Shown: positions 1 through 13,034, numbered from the stretch's first letter. The stretch is DNA of 64,000 nucleotides from Psettodes erumei (GCA_016785225.1 JAFBJZ010000107.1:3472001-3536000), one strand, 5' to 3'. A program made the numbers and translations. Notes: a model not told the origin generated them from the sequence alone.

Positions 1-1168
1 TGTTGACAGTCAGTACCACGCACTTCAGATGTTGAACACAACTCAACAGAATAGGTGGGATAACTGAAAGTTGTTGCAACTAACCTCATAAACACAACAA
101 AATTGGTTTCTGTTTTTTCAACACATTACTGTGTCCATGAACGTGCTGTCTCCTTTCTCCTGCTGCGCCTCTTTCCTTTCTTTCTCTGTATGCTGCCTTA
201 ATCTTTTGAAATCTTCTTTGCATAGAAAAGTAATTGCCCACATTTCCATATCTTCTTCTATGGTGCTAAGCTAAATAGTTTTGTGTTTTGGTTTAGGTTG
301 GAAAAAATTAATCAATGCACTTAATTTGTGCCATTTTCAAATATTTTTTGACATTTTATGGACCAAATGGGTAATAAAGACAATAAACAAGAGATTCATC
401 TCAATCAAAACAGCTGGAAGTTGTAGGTCTTGCACATAGAACTGTGTAGGAAACAGAGTGAAACACTGCAAACAGAATCAGTACCCGGTTAGAGAAAGTA
501 ATATCAACATCACACAGTAACTGACAGCAGTTCTGTAAAAGACCATCACCCCCGTCTTGATCTCAGTCCACATCAAAATCATTTTCCCCTTTGAGGTGAC
601 CTTCTTTCATCTCCCTTGCAAGTCGGTTTGGGATCTCTCCAGTTAACATGGGACAGCGCATTGCACAACATAGTTAGTTGCTCTGGTTTCTCTCAGTGAC
701 TGAAGATAAAACAGCATGTTCTCCAGGCACCGTCTCAGCATTCTATGAAGTCTCACTTAAGAGATAACAAACAAACCCACAACAGGGGCAAACTGAGTTG
801 ACTCAAGCATGCCCACTGAAAACCGCTAAGCTTTATTTATAATCCCTCTGAATTGTTTCAGTGAGAGTGTGTGTCTGCATTGTATTTAGGTGTTGTTGTT
901 TTCTATAATTATTTTTCCCTTTTAATGACCATGTTGTTATCCAGTGTTGTCTGCAGGTAATATTTGCTTGATACTTAATTTCACAGACAGAAAGGAACAG
1001 TGTGGAGGATTTTGTTGTTCTTTTTGACACTCACTTCTGTCATTTACCTGTTTACAAACACTGAAATGAGTGACAAATACGCCTGAATCCCTGAGCTGAC
1101 AGTGGATCATATCTGCAATATGAACATGGTTGTTAAAATTCAGCTATGTCTATTGTAAAGAGCAAACA

Positions 1169-1190
1169 ATAGATAGATAGATAGATAGAC

Positions 1191-1233
<43 letters not shown>
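1169..1233 (+). repeat. (GATA)n microsatellite
   Basis: About 16 units of GATA with one GACA interruption. Confidence 0.97.
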
Positions 1234-1820
1234 ATGGTATAGAAACAAAAACGTGCCTGACCTACATTGCAGGGCTTTCAGTCTTTGGAGGAATCAGACT
1301 TGTGAATCATTTTCCATCTGAGAAGCCCCATGGAAAACTTAACGTCCTCTCTTGACAGGCTGAAAAATAATGTGAGGGAAAAGGTTAGGAAGCTCAATAT
1401 TGGCCGCACCAATATAAATTAACCGACTGCAGCAACCCTCTTGTCTTTCAGTTTCAAAGATCCAAACTTCATGAGCACTCTGCTCAGCCACAGAACTAAA
1501 TATTTCTCCATATATATTCTCTATATTTCTCCATATTCTTTATTTAGTTATGACATTTGTATTCATTTATACATTTGGGTTCTGATATGAATCCGGAGAT
1601 GAACATTTGTGAACAAGTAACTAAGTCTCCACAGAAACCTGTTATAACTCACTGTATCACTCTGATTGAGCTGATAAGTAGGTTAACATCTTTGAAAAAT
1701 GCAGCCAGCAAATAACATGCTACTCTAAAGGACTAAAAATAACCTTCAAATGTTCAGTATTTCAGCTTTCACCTGACATGTCATACCTTACAAAGTGCAT
1801 TGTGTGTTTATTAACACAGG

Positions 1821-1822
<2 letters not shown>

Positions 1823-1855
<33 letters not shown>
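1823..1855 (+). repeat. (TG)n microsatellite
   Basis: About 16 uninterrupted TG units. Confidence 0.97.
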
Positions 1856-1860
<5 letters not shown>

Positions 1861-3259
1861 TGATTGGAGCTGTTTGTATACGCATGTATCTCATAACTCA
1901 GTATTAAAGAAAAACCTTTGACCTTGACATTTTCACTGTATGTACCGTACATTACATTTAGCTGCTTTTGTAAATCACATAATTATTGCTCCTGATTGTA
2001 GAAGCATAGTGAGAACATGACTCAATTTGATATTCTACAAAACATGTTTTTGAGGCACATAATCTGACACTGATAATATTTCAACTTGACATTTTTAGAT
2101 GCACCTAATAAAATTATACATTTCTCAGGTTATTACACCAGTGCTACCATTTTGAAAGTGTGCTGTGTTGTGTTATTGTCTAGTTCAGCCAATTGTTGCA
2201 ATATACATTATATTATATATATTGGTGCAATATACAGTTAATATAACAGTTTTACTGTTAACTGTATTTTCACTCAAGGTTTTCACAAAATTTGCATTTT
2301 TGTCAAATGAGATTTTATCTGCAATGGTCTCCTTCTCTCCAGAGAGACCCAGTGATTAAAACCAGTATAAAACACTGAATAAAATGGTTTCACTACAATG
2401 TTTGCTTGGGTTGTTTCTGTGTTTTTGATACCTTAAGATCCAGATATGCAGTGATTGAAATCCTTTACCCGGTTAAATATTATCGATGAATTAACCAGGA
2501 TCTAAAAAAGTGAATAAAAAATATGGCTTAAGACTGTGGGAAAAAGTAAATTTATGACAGTGACCACAATGTTGATTTGAAAGAGGATATAATGCATTGA
2601 CCAAATGTAACACAAACAACAAAATATATGATATTGGTCTCATTGCTTTTAGAACTTTTAATAAGGAAATATTCCATATACTTCTAAATACCAAGACTAA
2701 GAGTCTCCAGTCATGTAAAAAGCTCTGTGAAGCTTTGTACAAGCCATGCATGCCTAAAAATATATAAATCTAATTATCTTTCTTCACCATAATCACTGTT
2801 AACGTCTGTTAATTATAATTCAGTGTAACAAACAAAATGAGAAAATGAAAAGGTGTCAAAACATTCTTGTTTCATGCCTGACAACCCTACCTCCAGCCAT
2901 ATGAGGTTGGTCTGCGCTCACTCCACCTGCTTCCCCAGGTTGTTCTGGTGTGTGTGATAATAATGGCCCCAGACATGGATGACAGGATCTGGCTTGGTGT
3001 ATCTCAAGCTTTCTTTGTCTTGACCTGGGCTTCATTACATGGCAGGAGAGGACAGATAAAGCCTGAAACACTGGCTGGTATTTTGGCTAATCTATTGTTC
3101 CTTAAGGCAGGGTGAGATCATCATCAGCACGGAAAGGTCAGAAAGACTGCAGCAGGCAATGAGTCTGAGTTAACGACCAGAGCTGTTGCTGAATTTTGCA
3201 AGTAAACAGGTCCGATCAGCATCTATTATAAAGCGTCATCCGTTTTTTTCATTATGGCA

Positions 3260-3670
3260 ATATCGGTCTGTTGGTTGGTTTGGTCTGTTCACCACTTTGG
3301 TCCAGTCTGAAATATCTCAGCTACTATGGATTGCCATGAAATTTAGACAGTCGTTCATGGTCCCTGGTAAATGAATCGCAATATCTCTGGTGATTCCCTA
3401 AAACATTCCCTGGCCCCACCGGCACATTTCAATTTCTGGTTTTGAGAAAGTATCTAAACACTTATAAGAAAGATTGACATGAAATTGGATAAAGACACTC
3501 ACTCCTCAGCATGTTAGCATTATCACTGTTAGGGTTATGAATGTGGTTTGCATGCACAGTTCAGCATTAAGCTCAAAGCAGCATTGTGCCTACATTCAGC
3601 TTCAGGGCTACTAGCGTGGCTCCACACTCTTAGTCTTGTTTTAAGGTCCATCATTACAACTAAACTTCTT
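3260..3670 (+). repeat. Old dispersed teleost repeat, copy 1
   Basis: Contains the run CAGTCTGAAATATCTCAG, then TGGATTGCCATGAAATTT, TTCATGGTCC, GGTGATTCCCT, CAGCATGTTAGCATT and AGCTCAAAGCA in the order I know from a very abundant non-coding repeat of fish genomes. The same module order recurs at 20298-20720. Diverged and internally deleted; the family name is not assigned. Confidence 0.7.
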
Positions 3671-5332
3671 GTACATCTTTGGCTGACAAACTGACTAACT
3701 ATTGAACGGCTGCCTAAGACAAACATCTGCAGACGCCTCAGACGTGGATCTGTGCACATAAAAATTTAAGTGTACACAGTTCCTTACTCCTAACTTTGCA
3801 CACAATCTCTCATGACCCTAGCAGATCCTCACGAATGCAGGAAAAATAACACCAACTAACTAAGACTTTCTGGTATATATAACCTCCTACTAACCTGCAG
3901 AATGATATTTTCAGGATGCTTACTGAACAAAAACATGAGGCAATCTCCCTTCATAACCTGCAGGGATTTCACATTCACAGATGAGTAGCTCGACACTGAC
4001 CTGTTTCCCCTGGGAGAAAATAAAAGAATGAAAATGAATTCAACCTCTGTGGTGCCTGCAGTATTTGAGCATCATGCAGGACATCATGCTGGGTACAAAG
4101 TACAAGGCACTTGAGTGTCTCAAACAAGCAGAGTCAGATAAGTGAAGAGACAAGAGAAGATTTTATTGAGAAGTATCAGCAGGATTAATGAATGTTTCAT
4201 ACATAACATATCTGGAATTTCATTTACTGCTATGTTATTGATGAAATGTGTATCTCAAATTTATAACTCTCCTCCTGACTCTTTTTATTGTTAACATCAG
4301 CCAAGTCAGTCTTAAACTCTTTAAAAATAAAAGAAGCTTATTCAGCATATCTCGAAGAACATCATTGAAAATGGCCTCATGGTTACTGGTGATCCCTTTT
4401 ATGGGCCAGGCTCTGAGGAGGTGGCCAGAGCCATTGACACTGATAAACCTTGGAGCCAATGACACTGCCCCAAGGTTGTCAAAAACTGACATGATAGATA
4501 AGAAAGGTCGGAAAGCTATGATGTGGAAAGCACAATGGACAATCTGGCAGGGAATGAATGGAAAAGGCAGCCCTAAGCTGATTAGGAGAAGTTACAAGAA
4601 GTTATTAGGAAGACAGTGATTAGGAGGACAGGAAAGAATCAGGTGGCAGAAAACTGGGGTTATTGCTGGGCAGAAGAGAACGAACGGTGGGGTCCAAAAT
4701 GTCAGGTAATATGAAAAAGCAGGCAGAGAAGGAATGAATGCATAAATGAACTATGACAAGTGAATGTCACAAATGAAGTCATCTGCAAAGCAGGAAGCTG
4801 GGAACAGAGAGAGGGTCTCTGGACAGTTTTAGTCTCTAATACCAATTAACTCTGTGTTACCACTCAGCACTCATGAGGCATTTTAATAATATAATCATAA
4901 TCACATTCTCTTGCTTTATGAGAGTAAATTGAATTTAGTGATGGACCTCTGAAGATATGGCTGCGACTAAGCAAATGGAAATCACCAGAAAATAGAGCCA
5001 CTCATGGACTGGTTAATTGAAAATCTTCATATGAAATTCTATGTCTGAGAAATGAAAACAAAATCCAAAGAGAGTAACATGCTGCTTTGAATGATTGATT
5101 AGTTATGACTAAAGTCATAACCAAGTTTTTTTCTCAAGTTATTTTTTTCTGTTCTTCTTTTTTCAAATTGCTGTTAAGATACATGTCCCTAAACAAGGGA
5201 TTAAAATGCAAGAGTCATCATTTTAAAATGACTAATTGAAAAGGGAAGATTATTATAATAACTGAGAAACAAGAAAGTACAAAAATGAGAAGATTAAACA
5301 AACAACAGGAAAGGACACTGGCTACAGTTTTT

Positions 5333-7545
5333 CCCAATTGCTTTCGCACAATGCTCAATGGATGAATATTTTCAAAATAATATGTGCAAATCTCAAAACC
5401 AGTGGGAACTTGATTTGAATTTCTCATTCTTTTACACAAATGTTCAAGCACGTCTCTGCAAATGAGTGGGTACAATTGTCTACACTTTGCACAATGACGG
5501 ACTGAACATATCTTGTTGGTCAAAACTGATTATGCTGTTTCTCAGTTGAATAATTTCACTCTCCAAATTATGTTGTTGTTAATTCTTTCATTGTTTAAGT
5601 CATCACATGCACAAGAGCCCATCCAACTGTCATAATCTGTCATCTGACATGTATGAATATGCAGTTATATGGATTTTTTTTCAACATTTTAATTAACATC
5701 TAAATTAAATTATTAAATTGCCTGCAGGTGAAACTTGATCTACAATAACGAATTGGGAGTTTCTAACATCTTACATCAGCCAATCACATTCTGTCAAGTT
5801 TCCTGTCAGGTGCTATTCGTGAGTATTGATTTTACCAAACATACAGTATTTAGGTAGGAACCTGGTGAGTAGCTAAATAATGAACAAGGGCCTGCTGTAG
5901 GTAGAGGAAGAGGAGTAAGGAGACATGGTAGTGTAGTGAGGGGAAGACAGCAGAATAGACAAAGAGGCAGAAAAGTAAAAAGGCACAGAGCTGTTAAAGA
6001 CAAAATACAGGCCATGTATTTAACCATGGTCTTACAATGGCAGAGGCTGGTCATCCTAGTGCAGCCTAATGTAAACTATGCTACAGAATCTTCAGTTATC
6101 CAAATATTCTGCAGGAAAAAAGGTATGTACTCAGTCAATACAAGAATTATTTATGTTACCGTATTCCAATAATAGCAATACAATAAGTTAGGGAATTATA
6201 GAATACTGTAAAATAAATTTTGCTGTATTTTAAAAATACTTTTAAAATCCTAATAACCTACCTAATTAATACCTTTAAAAATACTACAATATTATTCCAA
6301 TGTGTAGGAGTAGATAGTTACCTTGTGCTGGTGGTAGAAAAGCTGTTTTTACACCTCAACAAGAGGAACAAGATGTGCAACATGGTGATAGCAGATAATG
6401 GTATTACACTGAGAGTGCATCAGGGTTCAACCTTGGAGGATAATGGCACCTTTCAAAATATCAACTCTGAGAGCATCGCTACAATATATAGAGTGTTGAA
6501 AAGACACCAGATGACCATGAAACAAGGTAACATTTAAGAGCAACTGTGGACAGAGTGAACACCTAATACAACAACACCTAATAATGTGCAGTGTTTTGGG
6601 TTTCCCATCATAAAACCCGTATATACTTCTTGAATTTGCAGAGAAGAACGTGGAACATTTTGACTTTGCTGTAACTGCATGATTCAACAATAAAGCTGTT
6701 TTATATTTTGTATATTGCACTGAAGAGAATAATGGAAGTGAGACCCCTCACCCCCTCTTATTTGTGGAAGAGGCTGGTTTTAATCTGGGCAAAAATAGGA
6801 AATGTGACTGAAATCACATAGGCTACTGAGCAACAGCTGGTGTACCAGGCCAACTAAGACATTCTTTTCTGTTTAGCGATGGAATGTGCATGATCATCAG
6901 TCTCAAGACCCAATGCCCCTGCTGCTTGGATGGATGGATGGATGCTGCTTGTGATGTGATGTTTAGTGTCGCAATCCAGTTTTATTGTATTAGTGTGTGC
7001 ATGATTTTCCCTTTTTTCTGTTGTGTTTTTCAATTACACTCTTCGTTTTATTGTGCTGTGTAAGTTTTCCGCTTACTGTGGTATAACACAGTTGGTCTAT
7101 ACTAATAAAAAAACAGCAGTAAATTTGAGTGCAGTGTTGAATGCAAAACTCTGAAATCTGCATCTGAATAGTGATCGACTTGAACTGAATACTGCACAGT
7201 AGGATTTAGTTGTCTAGACAACTAGACGAGACCGATGCAGTAAACATTCAAAGCCAGTTAAAAAATATATCAAGGTTGAAATTTGTTGAGGGTTATCTGC
7301 CATACTGACAAAAAATCTGAACATTGTGATCATCTTTAATGCCAGAGGACCCTTCATTTTCAAGGAATTGGCTTTTTATATTACTTTGCTTTGAGTCATG
7401 AGTGAAATGTTTTGCACGCATTATGACCTTTTGCAGGTGATCTGTGGTGGGGTGCTGGACCATCGGAGTCACTTGGACAAATGCATCTGGCGCTTTGACA
7501 ATATTTCTCGAGAAATGAGCCAAAGCAACTGAGAAAAAAATTGTA
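5333..7545 (+). mobile_element. Degenerate IS630/Tc1-mariner-superfamily DNA transposon
   Basis: The left end TACAGTTTTTCCCAATTGCT (5333-5352) is mirrored by the right end at 7521-7545, which reads AAAGCAACTGAGAAAAA then ATTGTA, an imperfect inverted repeat; both start/end at TA, the usual Tc1-mariner target. Between them, plus-strand fragments resemble a transposase common in fish genomes: a basic, Arg/Gln-rich DNA-binding part (about 5890-6110), a segment with TIYRVLKRHQMTMKQ (about 6350-6530), and LFVEEAGFNLGKNRKCD (about 6757-6808), which corresponds to the catalytic VDEAGF motif with the usual Asp replaced by Glu. Later catalytic motifs are not found. The element is about 2.2 kb and inactive. 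Confidence 0.75.
5890..6808 (+). pseudogene. Transposase remnant of the 5333-7545 element
   Basis: Three homologous blocks sit in different frames, separated by stops and an AT-rich insertion (6120-6295). Block 1 is RGRQQNRQRGRKVKRHRAV onward; block 2 is NMVIADNGITLRVHQGSTLE to VLKRHQMTMKQ; block 3 holds the VEEAGFNL motif. The C-terminal catalytic half is missing or unrecognisable. No intact protein is possible from this copy. Confidence 0.7.
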
Positions 7546-8630
7546 AGGGTACGTGTTGTTATATTTGTTTGCGGGCATTTTCAACAACAAGCAACTTGTG
7601 CTCTGAGGGTATCAAATCTTCTGCATATGTGATACCCTCATATCTCAGATCTTTCAGGAGCTGCCCAGTTTGCTCACTTACATGTATAGATAATCAATTT
7701 AGTTGTGTGGGGGCTCTTTCACCTCAGGAGCTTTTGATGGAAAGTGTGTGACATTAACGCACTATGTGTCTCTTTTGCTTCTGAATAATCCCATCCCTGT
7801 TTGAAAAAGTCAACTCTACCTCTGGCGAGTCTATGCATGTGCCCCGCTAATTAGGGGCAATTAAATATTCTAGTGATGCAACTGTTATTAGGCTATCATT
7901 AGGACTTGGAGAAAGGTCAGCACCAAGGGTGTTGTGCAACCTACTACTACCACTTCCTGTCCCAGGGGGGAACTTGGTCGAGTATTGATCAAACAGCTTG
8001 ACATGAATTGTAAGTAAGAGCATGTTGATAAATCTATTAGCTCACTTTTAAACGTCCATGAACTCCTGCTGTTGCAGTACACTTCTCTGTGTTACGGGAG
8101 GTGCCATGTCTCATAAAAAGAAAGAAAATGAGACAGAAAGGAGAAAGAGTGCTACTTTGATACTCTGTACGACCCCTTTAGCTATCTTTTTAATGCAGAT
8201 GACAGCATGCAGGAAAATCACTCAGTTCTTTGAATTACAGCCACAACACAGTGTAATATGAAAGATAGTCTTGACAGGACTGCAATAAAATAAGAACTCA
8301 AAGTATTTTCTGATGCCTTGGCTTCCCTGAGAGTCAGCAAGTCCTCCATGCCCTGCAGGCATCTTCCCCCCTTTATTGTTAGAATACTTTGCTCTATTTC
8401 CTCTCTGGTGTTGACTTTAACCAGAGATGTTATAACAGAGAGACAAACAACTTAAAGAATCCTGAATCTTGTTAGCCTGAAATAACAGCCTGGGGGGTGT
8501 TCCCAAATAGCTGGAGTTGCCTATAAGGACTTTGATTTAATGCTCTAAATTTAATTTAAAGTTATTGTTGGTTACCACTGACCTGTTGTAGTTCCTGCAA
8601 CATTTACATTACTCTAAATCTACTCCCTTG
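7546..8630. other. Non-coding spacer
   Basis: Only short open frames without recognisable domains. A poly-pyrimidine/AT mixture; nothing else noticed. Confidence 0.5.
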
Positions 8631-8639
8631 CTTAGTCTC

Positions 8640-9130
8640 CTCAAATGGACTTGAGTGTGTTTTGCCCCTGAGTTCTCCTCTGCTCTTCCTCACCTTCCTG
8701 TGCTTCCTGTCTTCTCCCTCTGAGTCTGTGTATGTGCTGTGGCTGGCACTCGCTTGATTGCTGGCAAGCCTTCACACCTGGAACCAATCTACTCATCATT
8801 TATAAGAACCCCAGCCATCCAGTTACTCTTCATCAGTGTTCAGTCTGCAATGTGGTAGAGAATCCAGGCCAGTCTCCCTTGTGCTTTATATCTCTTGTTG
8901 CTCTACTCACCTGTGGCCTAACCTGCTCAACTCAGTGTGTTCTTGCCCACGATCTCCAGCCAGCTGTCAGTCTGACTCGCTTCTAATGTGAAAAACCTCT
9001 GTATCAAACCTCTGCCACACCCTGTTCCATAAACAATTCCAGCCAGCAAAGCCCAAAGCCATACTGCATGTTCATCATTGTCTACCTTGTGTGCCAGTCA
9101 ATCTAACTAAACGTTCAACCCTCTTGAGAT
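8640..9130 (+). repeat. LINE-3'-tail-like degenerate repeat
   Basis: A CT-rich stretch with CCTTCACACCTGGAACCAAT, ATTTATAAGAACCCCAGCC and CTGCCACACCC, the phrasing of 3' untranslated parts of fish non-LTR retrotransposons (opening CCTG/CTGCC-rich text, then CAAACCTCTG near the end). No reverse-transcriptase coding part is attached. Identified by memory of the style only. Confidence 0.45.
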
Positions 9131-11500
9131 TTAATGGCTGGGCATTTAAGCTTGGAGCCCTGCCAGTTGTTCTTGGAACAAGGTGCTTACCCTGAACCTT
9201 TTTATGTGGACTGCCCAGTCGGGTTAAAAGGAAACATGCAATAGGGCTAAAAATGTCAGAAATGCAGATATGGGTAATTTACTCAAGTGGTCCTTCACAA
9301 CTGAGAGTGAAAACAGTGAAACTGTGAGTGACTGTGAAGATAAAAGGTGACAAACGTCACTAATTCCAGTATTTGCTGAAAAGTAATTCTCTTCTCAACA
9401 TGGCTGGATTTATCCAACAGGGGCCTTGGGATGTGGTCTCCTGCTGACGCCCTCTTCCCTCCCTTTGTGCATTGTGTATGTCACAGGTTGATTTCAAGTA
9501 CAGAGCACACAGCAGACTACCCATGGCAGATAAATTATATTTTGCCCAGAGCGAAGCAAACCAATCCATAGCTACTTCTTAACTGGCATGTCTCCTGTGT
9601 CCAAGCTGTGTGTCAGTAAGTTTATAGTAATTTAAACATAAATGTATTCAAGACAATATAAACTGACATTATTCAGGTATTACTGCAGGTTTTGACACCA
9701 AGACCAAGATTAGGTCATAATATGGGACCCTTAATGCTCTTATCATTACATACTATTGTTGGGTACATTCCCATTCAAATTACCAATGAATTAAAATACT
9801 GCAAACCAGTGGTGAGGGTGGCTTTTGTGGAGCAGTTGCTTGCCTTGTCCAATCAAGCATTAATTCCATGGCTTTCAAAACAAGCATACATGATATTTCA
9901 TTTTCATGACTGTGTGCAGAATTCGGCCAGTCGCTTAATTTTTTGCGACTTTAAAAAAAAAATTGCACAAAACCATAGAAAAAGGCCATCTCTAACAAAT
10001 AAAGGCTACACTGTAATTCTTTATTAAATATTTCCGTTAAAATATTTGGAGTATGATTTTTGTAATTTCATTCCATGCCGCAGGGGTTTGGCTCAAAAGT
10101 GAAACGCAAATTCTCATTTTGTCCCAGCTCATCAGAGAGGATTAGGAAAAGCTTTTCCCTCTGTCTGACAGCAATTCTTGTTAACAGCACTTTTGTCAGC
10201 ACCTTCACAGATCATTTGTGCAGCAGAGTGCTGTTGTTGTAAGCGACTGAAAAAGTACTGCGCTGAATCAGAAAATTACATTCCATTAATGAAGGAATGA
10301 AGGAGTTGTGTATTCTCCTTTTGTCAGATGGCCTTCAGTCAGTATGGGATTGTTTTATAACAGCATTATTTTCACTTGGTTTTTTAAACTGTGAGAGGCT
10401 CAGCTGTGTAATGCATCTCCCCATGTATGTGCTCTTTCTTCTTACTCACTGGACCAATTATTCCAAATTGATCAAGTTTAGGTTTTTTTTTTAATCTAAA
10501 TCTATCTACTTCACTTTATTTACATAGTGTCCATACATTTTTCCATCGACACATCAAATCCACAAAATGTATTCCGTAAAAGATCGTGGACACAGTCATG
10601 ACAGTGAGGCGACATTTTCACAGCAGATCCCATTTTCCCTTATGTGCTCCTGCAATGTACGTGATGGTGTAATTTGACAGAAGAGGAACAGCTGGTGTTG
10701 GCATCAGTGGGCTGTCCTGCTGGAAAATGCTTTATTTTTTATAAATGAAAGGTCTGGTTTCGTTATGCAGCAAAGACTCACAAACCTGCACAATTCAATG
10801 TAAAGTCTAATTCACTAATTATGTTGTTCATTCTAACACATGCATGTGTATGAGGAAACTGCACCCAGGCGTGTGTGTGTGTGAGGAATAGTAATCATAC
10901 ATTCTCCTCTTTGTGCGCATCCAATACAGTATGTATGTGCTCAGTTTATGAGGGAGTAGTGCAAGACAACTCTTGACCCTCACAAGTTTCCACAAGGACA
11001 GCATTCATTTCACTACACCCTCATTATACCGAACCCTTTGGTGTATGCGTCATATTGTCTTATCGTCAAAAAGAATAGGAGATTAATCTTGTTCTCTTTA
11101 TTGTTGCCTTTTATTTTGTCACAATTTCAGGCATGAACCTTTTCACAGAGACAGCTCAACAAACAACTGTTATGATTCTCTGTTCCTTGAAAAAAAAAAA
11201 TTGCACAGATGTTGCACAGCGCTTGATCTTGTCATTTTCTCAGTTTCAAACGAATATGCACTGATAGGCTTTTCATTTGCTTTGCTCTTGTTGTCTTTTA
11301 GATATAGCAAATACTTCTATACACTGTTAGCCTATGATTTGTTTTGGTTTCATTTTCTCTATATTTCTTTTAATGTATCAAACAGTCTACACAACATTGC
11401 ACCACACAACAAACTATTAGATCACTTTTAGTTTACTATTAGATTTAGCTGAGCTCATCTCAGATGTGCCTTGGAGCTGCATCTATTTAAATCTCATTTA
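9131..11500. other. Non-coding spacer left of the receptor gene
   Basis: AT-rich, with only short open frames (longest about 110 codons at 9692-10027, no domain). Nothing definable apart from a short (GT)n near 10870. Confidence 0.5.
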
Positions 11501-11529
11501 TGAATGATATCTATACATATTCATGACAG

Positions 11530-11535
11530 TTTATT
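11530..11535 (-). terminator. Candidate polyadenylation signal, rxfp3-type gene
   Basis: AATAAA on the minus strand about 300 nt beyond the receptor stop codon. It is the nearest canonical hexamer I noticed in the downstream flank. Use is inferred. Confidence 0.35.
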
Positions 11536-11831
11536 ACACAGCAGTACAAGTAATGTCAATCAGAGGCAGAAAAACAGAGACAAACAACAAGGCAGTTGCT
11601 GTATAATGAGTAAAAACTTTTGCTGTGGTAAACAGGGACGCATCCCATGTGGTAATCCATTAAGATCATGTTGTTATCAAAAGCCTTTCTGTGTTCACAG
11701 GGTTGAGATGAATTATCTTTTGTTGTAAATAGCTGCAGCTCACCAGTGTTATAGGCAGCTGTCACTTATTTACTCTGTGGGTCAGTCATTCACTCCATCA
11801 GCTGCTCTGTCACAGTAAGCCAGTTACCCAG

Positions 11832-13034
11832 TCAGACATCCATTTGGACTAGAACCAGAACAGGCGGTGCCTCAGCCACTTTGGCCTTGCGACGCAGCAG
11901 ATGAGTCAGGCTCCTGAAGGATGGAGTGGCATGGATGAGAAGTTCCTTGAGACCAGCCCGAAACTCTCTGCGAATCAGGCAGTAGAGCACAGGATTGAGG
12001 CAGCTGTTGGTGTGTGCCAAGCATACAGTCAGTGGGAAGGCGTAGGCCTGCACATTGTAGAAAGCCTTGCTGAAGGGCACAAGGTCAAATTTAATGAGAA
12101 CTCCCCACAGAGTCAGCGCCTGATTGGGAAGCCAGCACAGAAAAAAGGACAGAACCACGATGACTATGGATTTGGTTACTTTGGAGCGACGATTTTGCCG
12201 GCCCTGCTCAATCTCTGGGCCTGCTGCACCTGCTATGCGTCGGGTGAGGATCAGACGCAGTAGCAGTAGATAGCAGACAGTGATTATGATGAGAGGAATG
12301 AGGAAGCCCAGGAGGACCTTTTGCAGCTGGTAAAGACCCAAAAGAAGCTGTGGATCCCAGCTGCCTGAGTCTGGAAAGCGCACCAGGCATAGCTCCTCAT
12401 CTGACACCTGGGCGCTGGTGGAGTAGATGGCATGAGGCAAAGTGGCCAGCAGAGAGACGACCCAGATGCCCAGACTTGTCCACTTGGCCCTGGCAGCTGC
12501 TGCCCGCCGGCTGTGCATCTTCAATGCAGAGGAAATAGAGTAATAGCGTGCCACGCTCATAGCTGTGAGGAAGAATACACTGGCATACATGTTCATGGTG
12601 GTGACAGAGCTAATGATTTTGCACATCACACGGCCAAATGGCCAGCGGAAGTCCAGGGCGGTGTCCACTGCCCAGAAAGGTAAAGTGAGAACAAACTGGA
12701 GGTCTGTGACTGCCAGACCCATCACAAAGCAGTTGATGGATGATTGCTTCTGCCTGTAACGCGAGTGCAGCAGATACAGAGCCAGTGAGTTCCCCACCAG
12801 CCCGAGTGCACAGACTATAGAGTAGACGCATGCTATCATCACACGCACCACCAGACTGGAGCTGTCTCCTTGTAATTCCATGATAGACTCCTTGGTGAGG
12901 AGCTGCAGCCAGCAGTGCAGCGACAGGTTGCTTGTGGAGCATCCGCTACAGTTTCCAGGGTTTTCCTCCTTTAGTATTTGCTGCTCACATGGCTCTGGAG
13001 CCAGTGTTTGAACTCCAGTCTCATTCAGCTGCAT
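11832..13034 (-). CDS. rxfp3: Relaxin-family peptide receptor, RXFP3/RXFP4 type (class A GPCR, single exon)
   Basis: The product is a seven-transmembrane receptor for relaxin-3/INSL5-type peptides at the plasma membrane; mammalian RXFP3/4 couple to Gi/o. The 400-codon frame is uninterrupted. The N-terminus has N-glycosylation sequons (NET, NCS, NLS). TM1 carries GNSLALY (about residues 81-87), TM2 LAVTDLQFVLTLPFW, ECL1 has WPFG, and the TM3 Cys is about residue 138. TM3 ends in ARY instead of DRY; mammalian RXFP3 has TRY. ECL2 has EELCLVRFPD, TM6 CWLPNQALTLWG and TM7 NSCLNPVLYC, all close to RXFP3/4. The open frame extends 13 codons upstream to a TTG, but the first ATG (13034) has a good context (GCC before it), so I start there. 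Intronless structure is usual for RXFP3/4. Teleosts have several rxfp3 paralogues; I cannot tell which one this is, hence the symbol is family-level. Confidence 0.93.
   Translation of the reverse strand: MQLNETGVQTLAPEPCEQQILKEENPGNCSGCSTSNLSLHCWLQLLTKESIMELQGDSSSLVVRVMIACVYSIVCALGLVGNSLALYLLHSRYRQKQSSINCFVMGLAVTDLQFVLTLPFWAVDTALDFRWPFGRVMCKIISSVTTMNMYASVFFLTAMSVARYYSISSALKMHSRRAAAARAKWTSLGIWVVSLLATLPHAIYSTSAQVSDEELCLVRFPDSGSWDPQLLLGLYQLQKVLLGFLIPLIIITVCYLLLLRLILTRRIAGAAGPEIEQGRQNRRSKVTKSIVIVVLSFFLCWLPNQALTLWGVLIKFDLVPFSKAFYNVQAYAFPLTVCLAHTNSCLNPVLYCLIRREFRAGLKELLIHATPSFRSLTHLLRRKAKVAEAPPVLVLVQMDV

Larger units (their letters stand above)
1..5332. other. Non-coding, AT-rich region with small repeats
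   Basis: No open frame longer than about 125 codons and none with recognisable homology; the longest (4248-4619) has no family features. Besides the (GATA)n, (TG)n and the dispersed repeat listed separately, I see nothing definable. Confidence 0.6.

Noticed and set aside
9692..10027. 111-codon frame
   Set aside because: No domain, biased to common AT-rich codons, and no splice or promoter context.
11901..12942. Several open frames on both strands inside the receptor gene
   Set aside because: They are shadows of the receptor reading frame, which has clear seven-transmembrane motifs.
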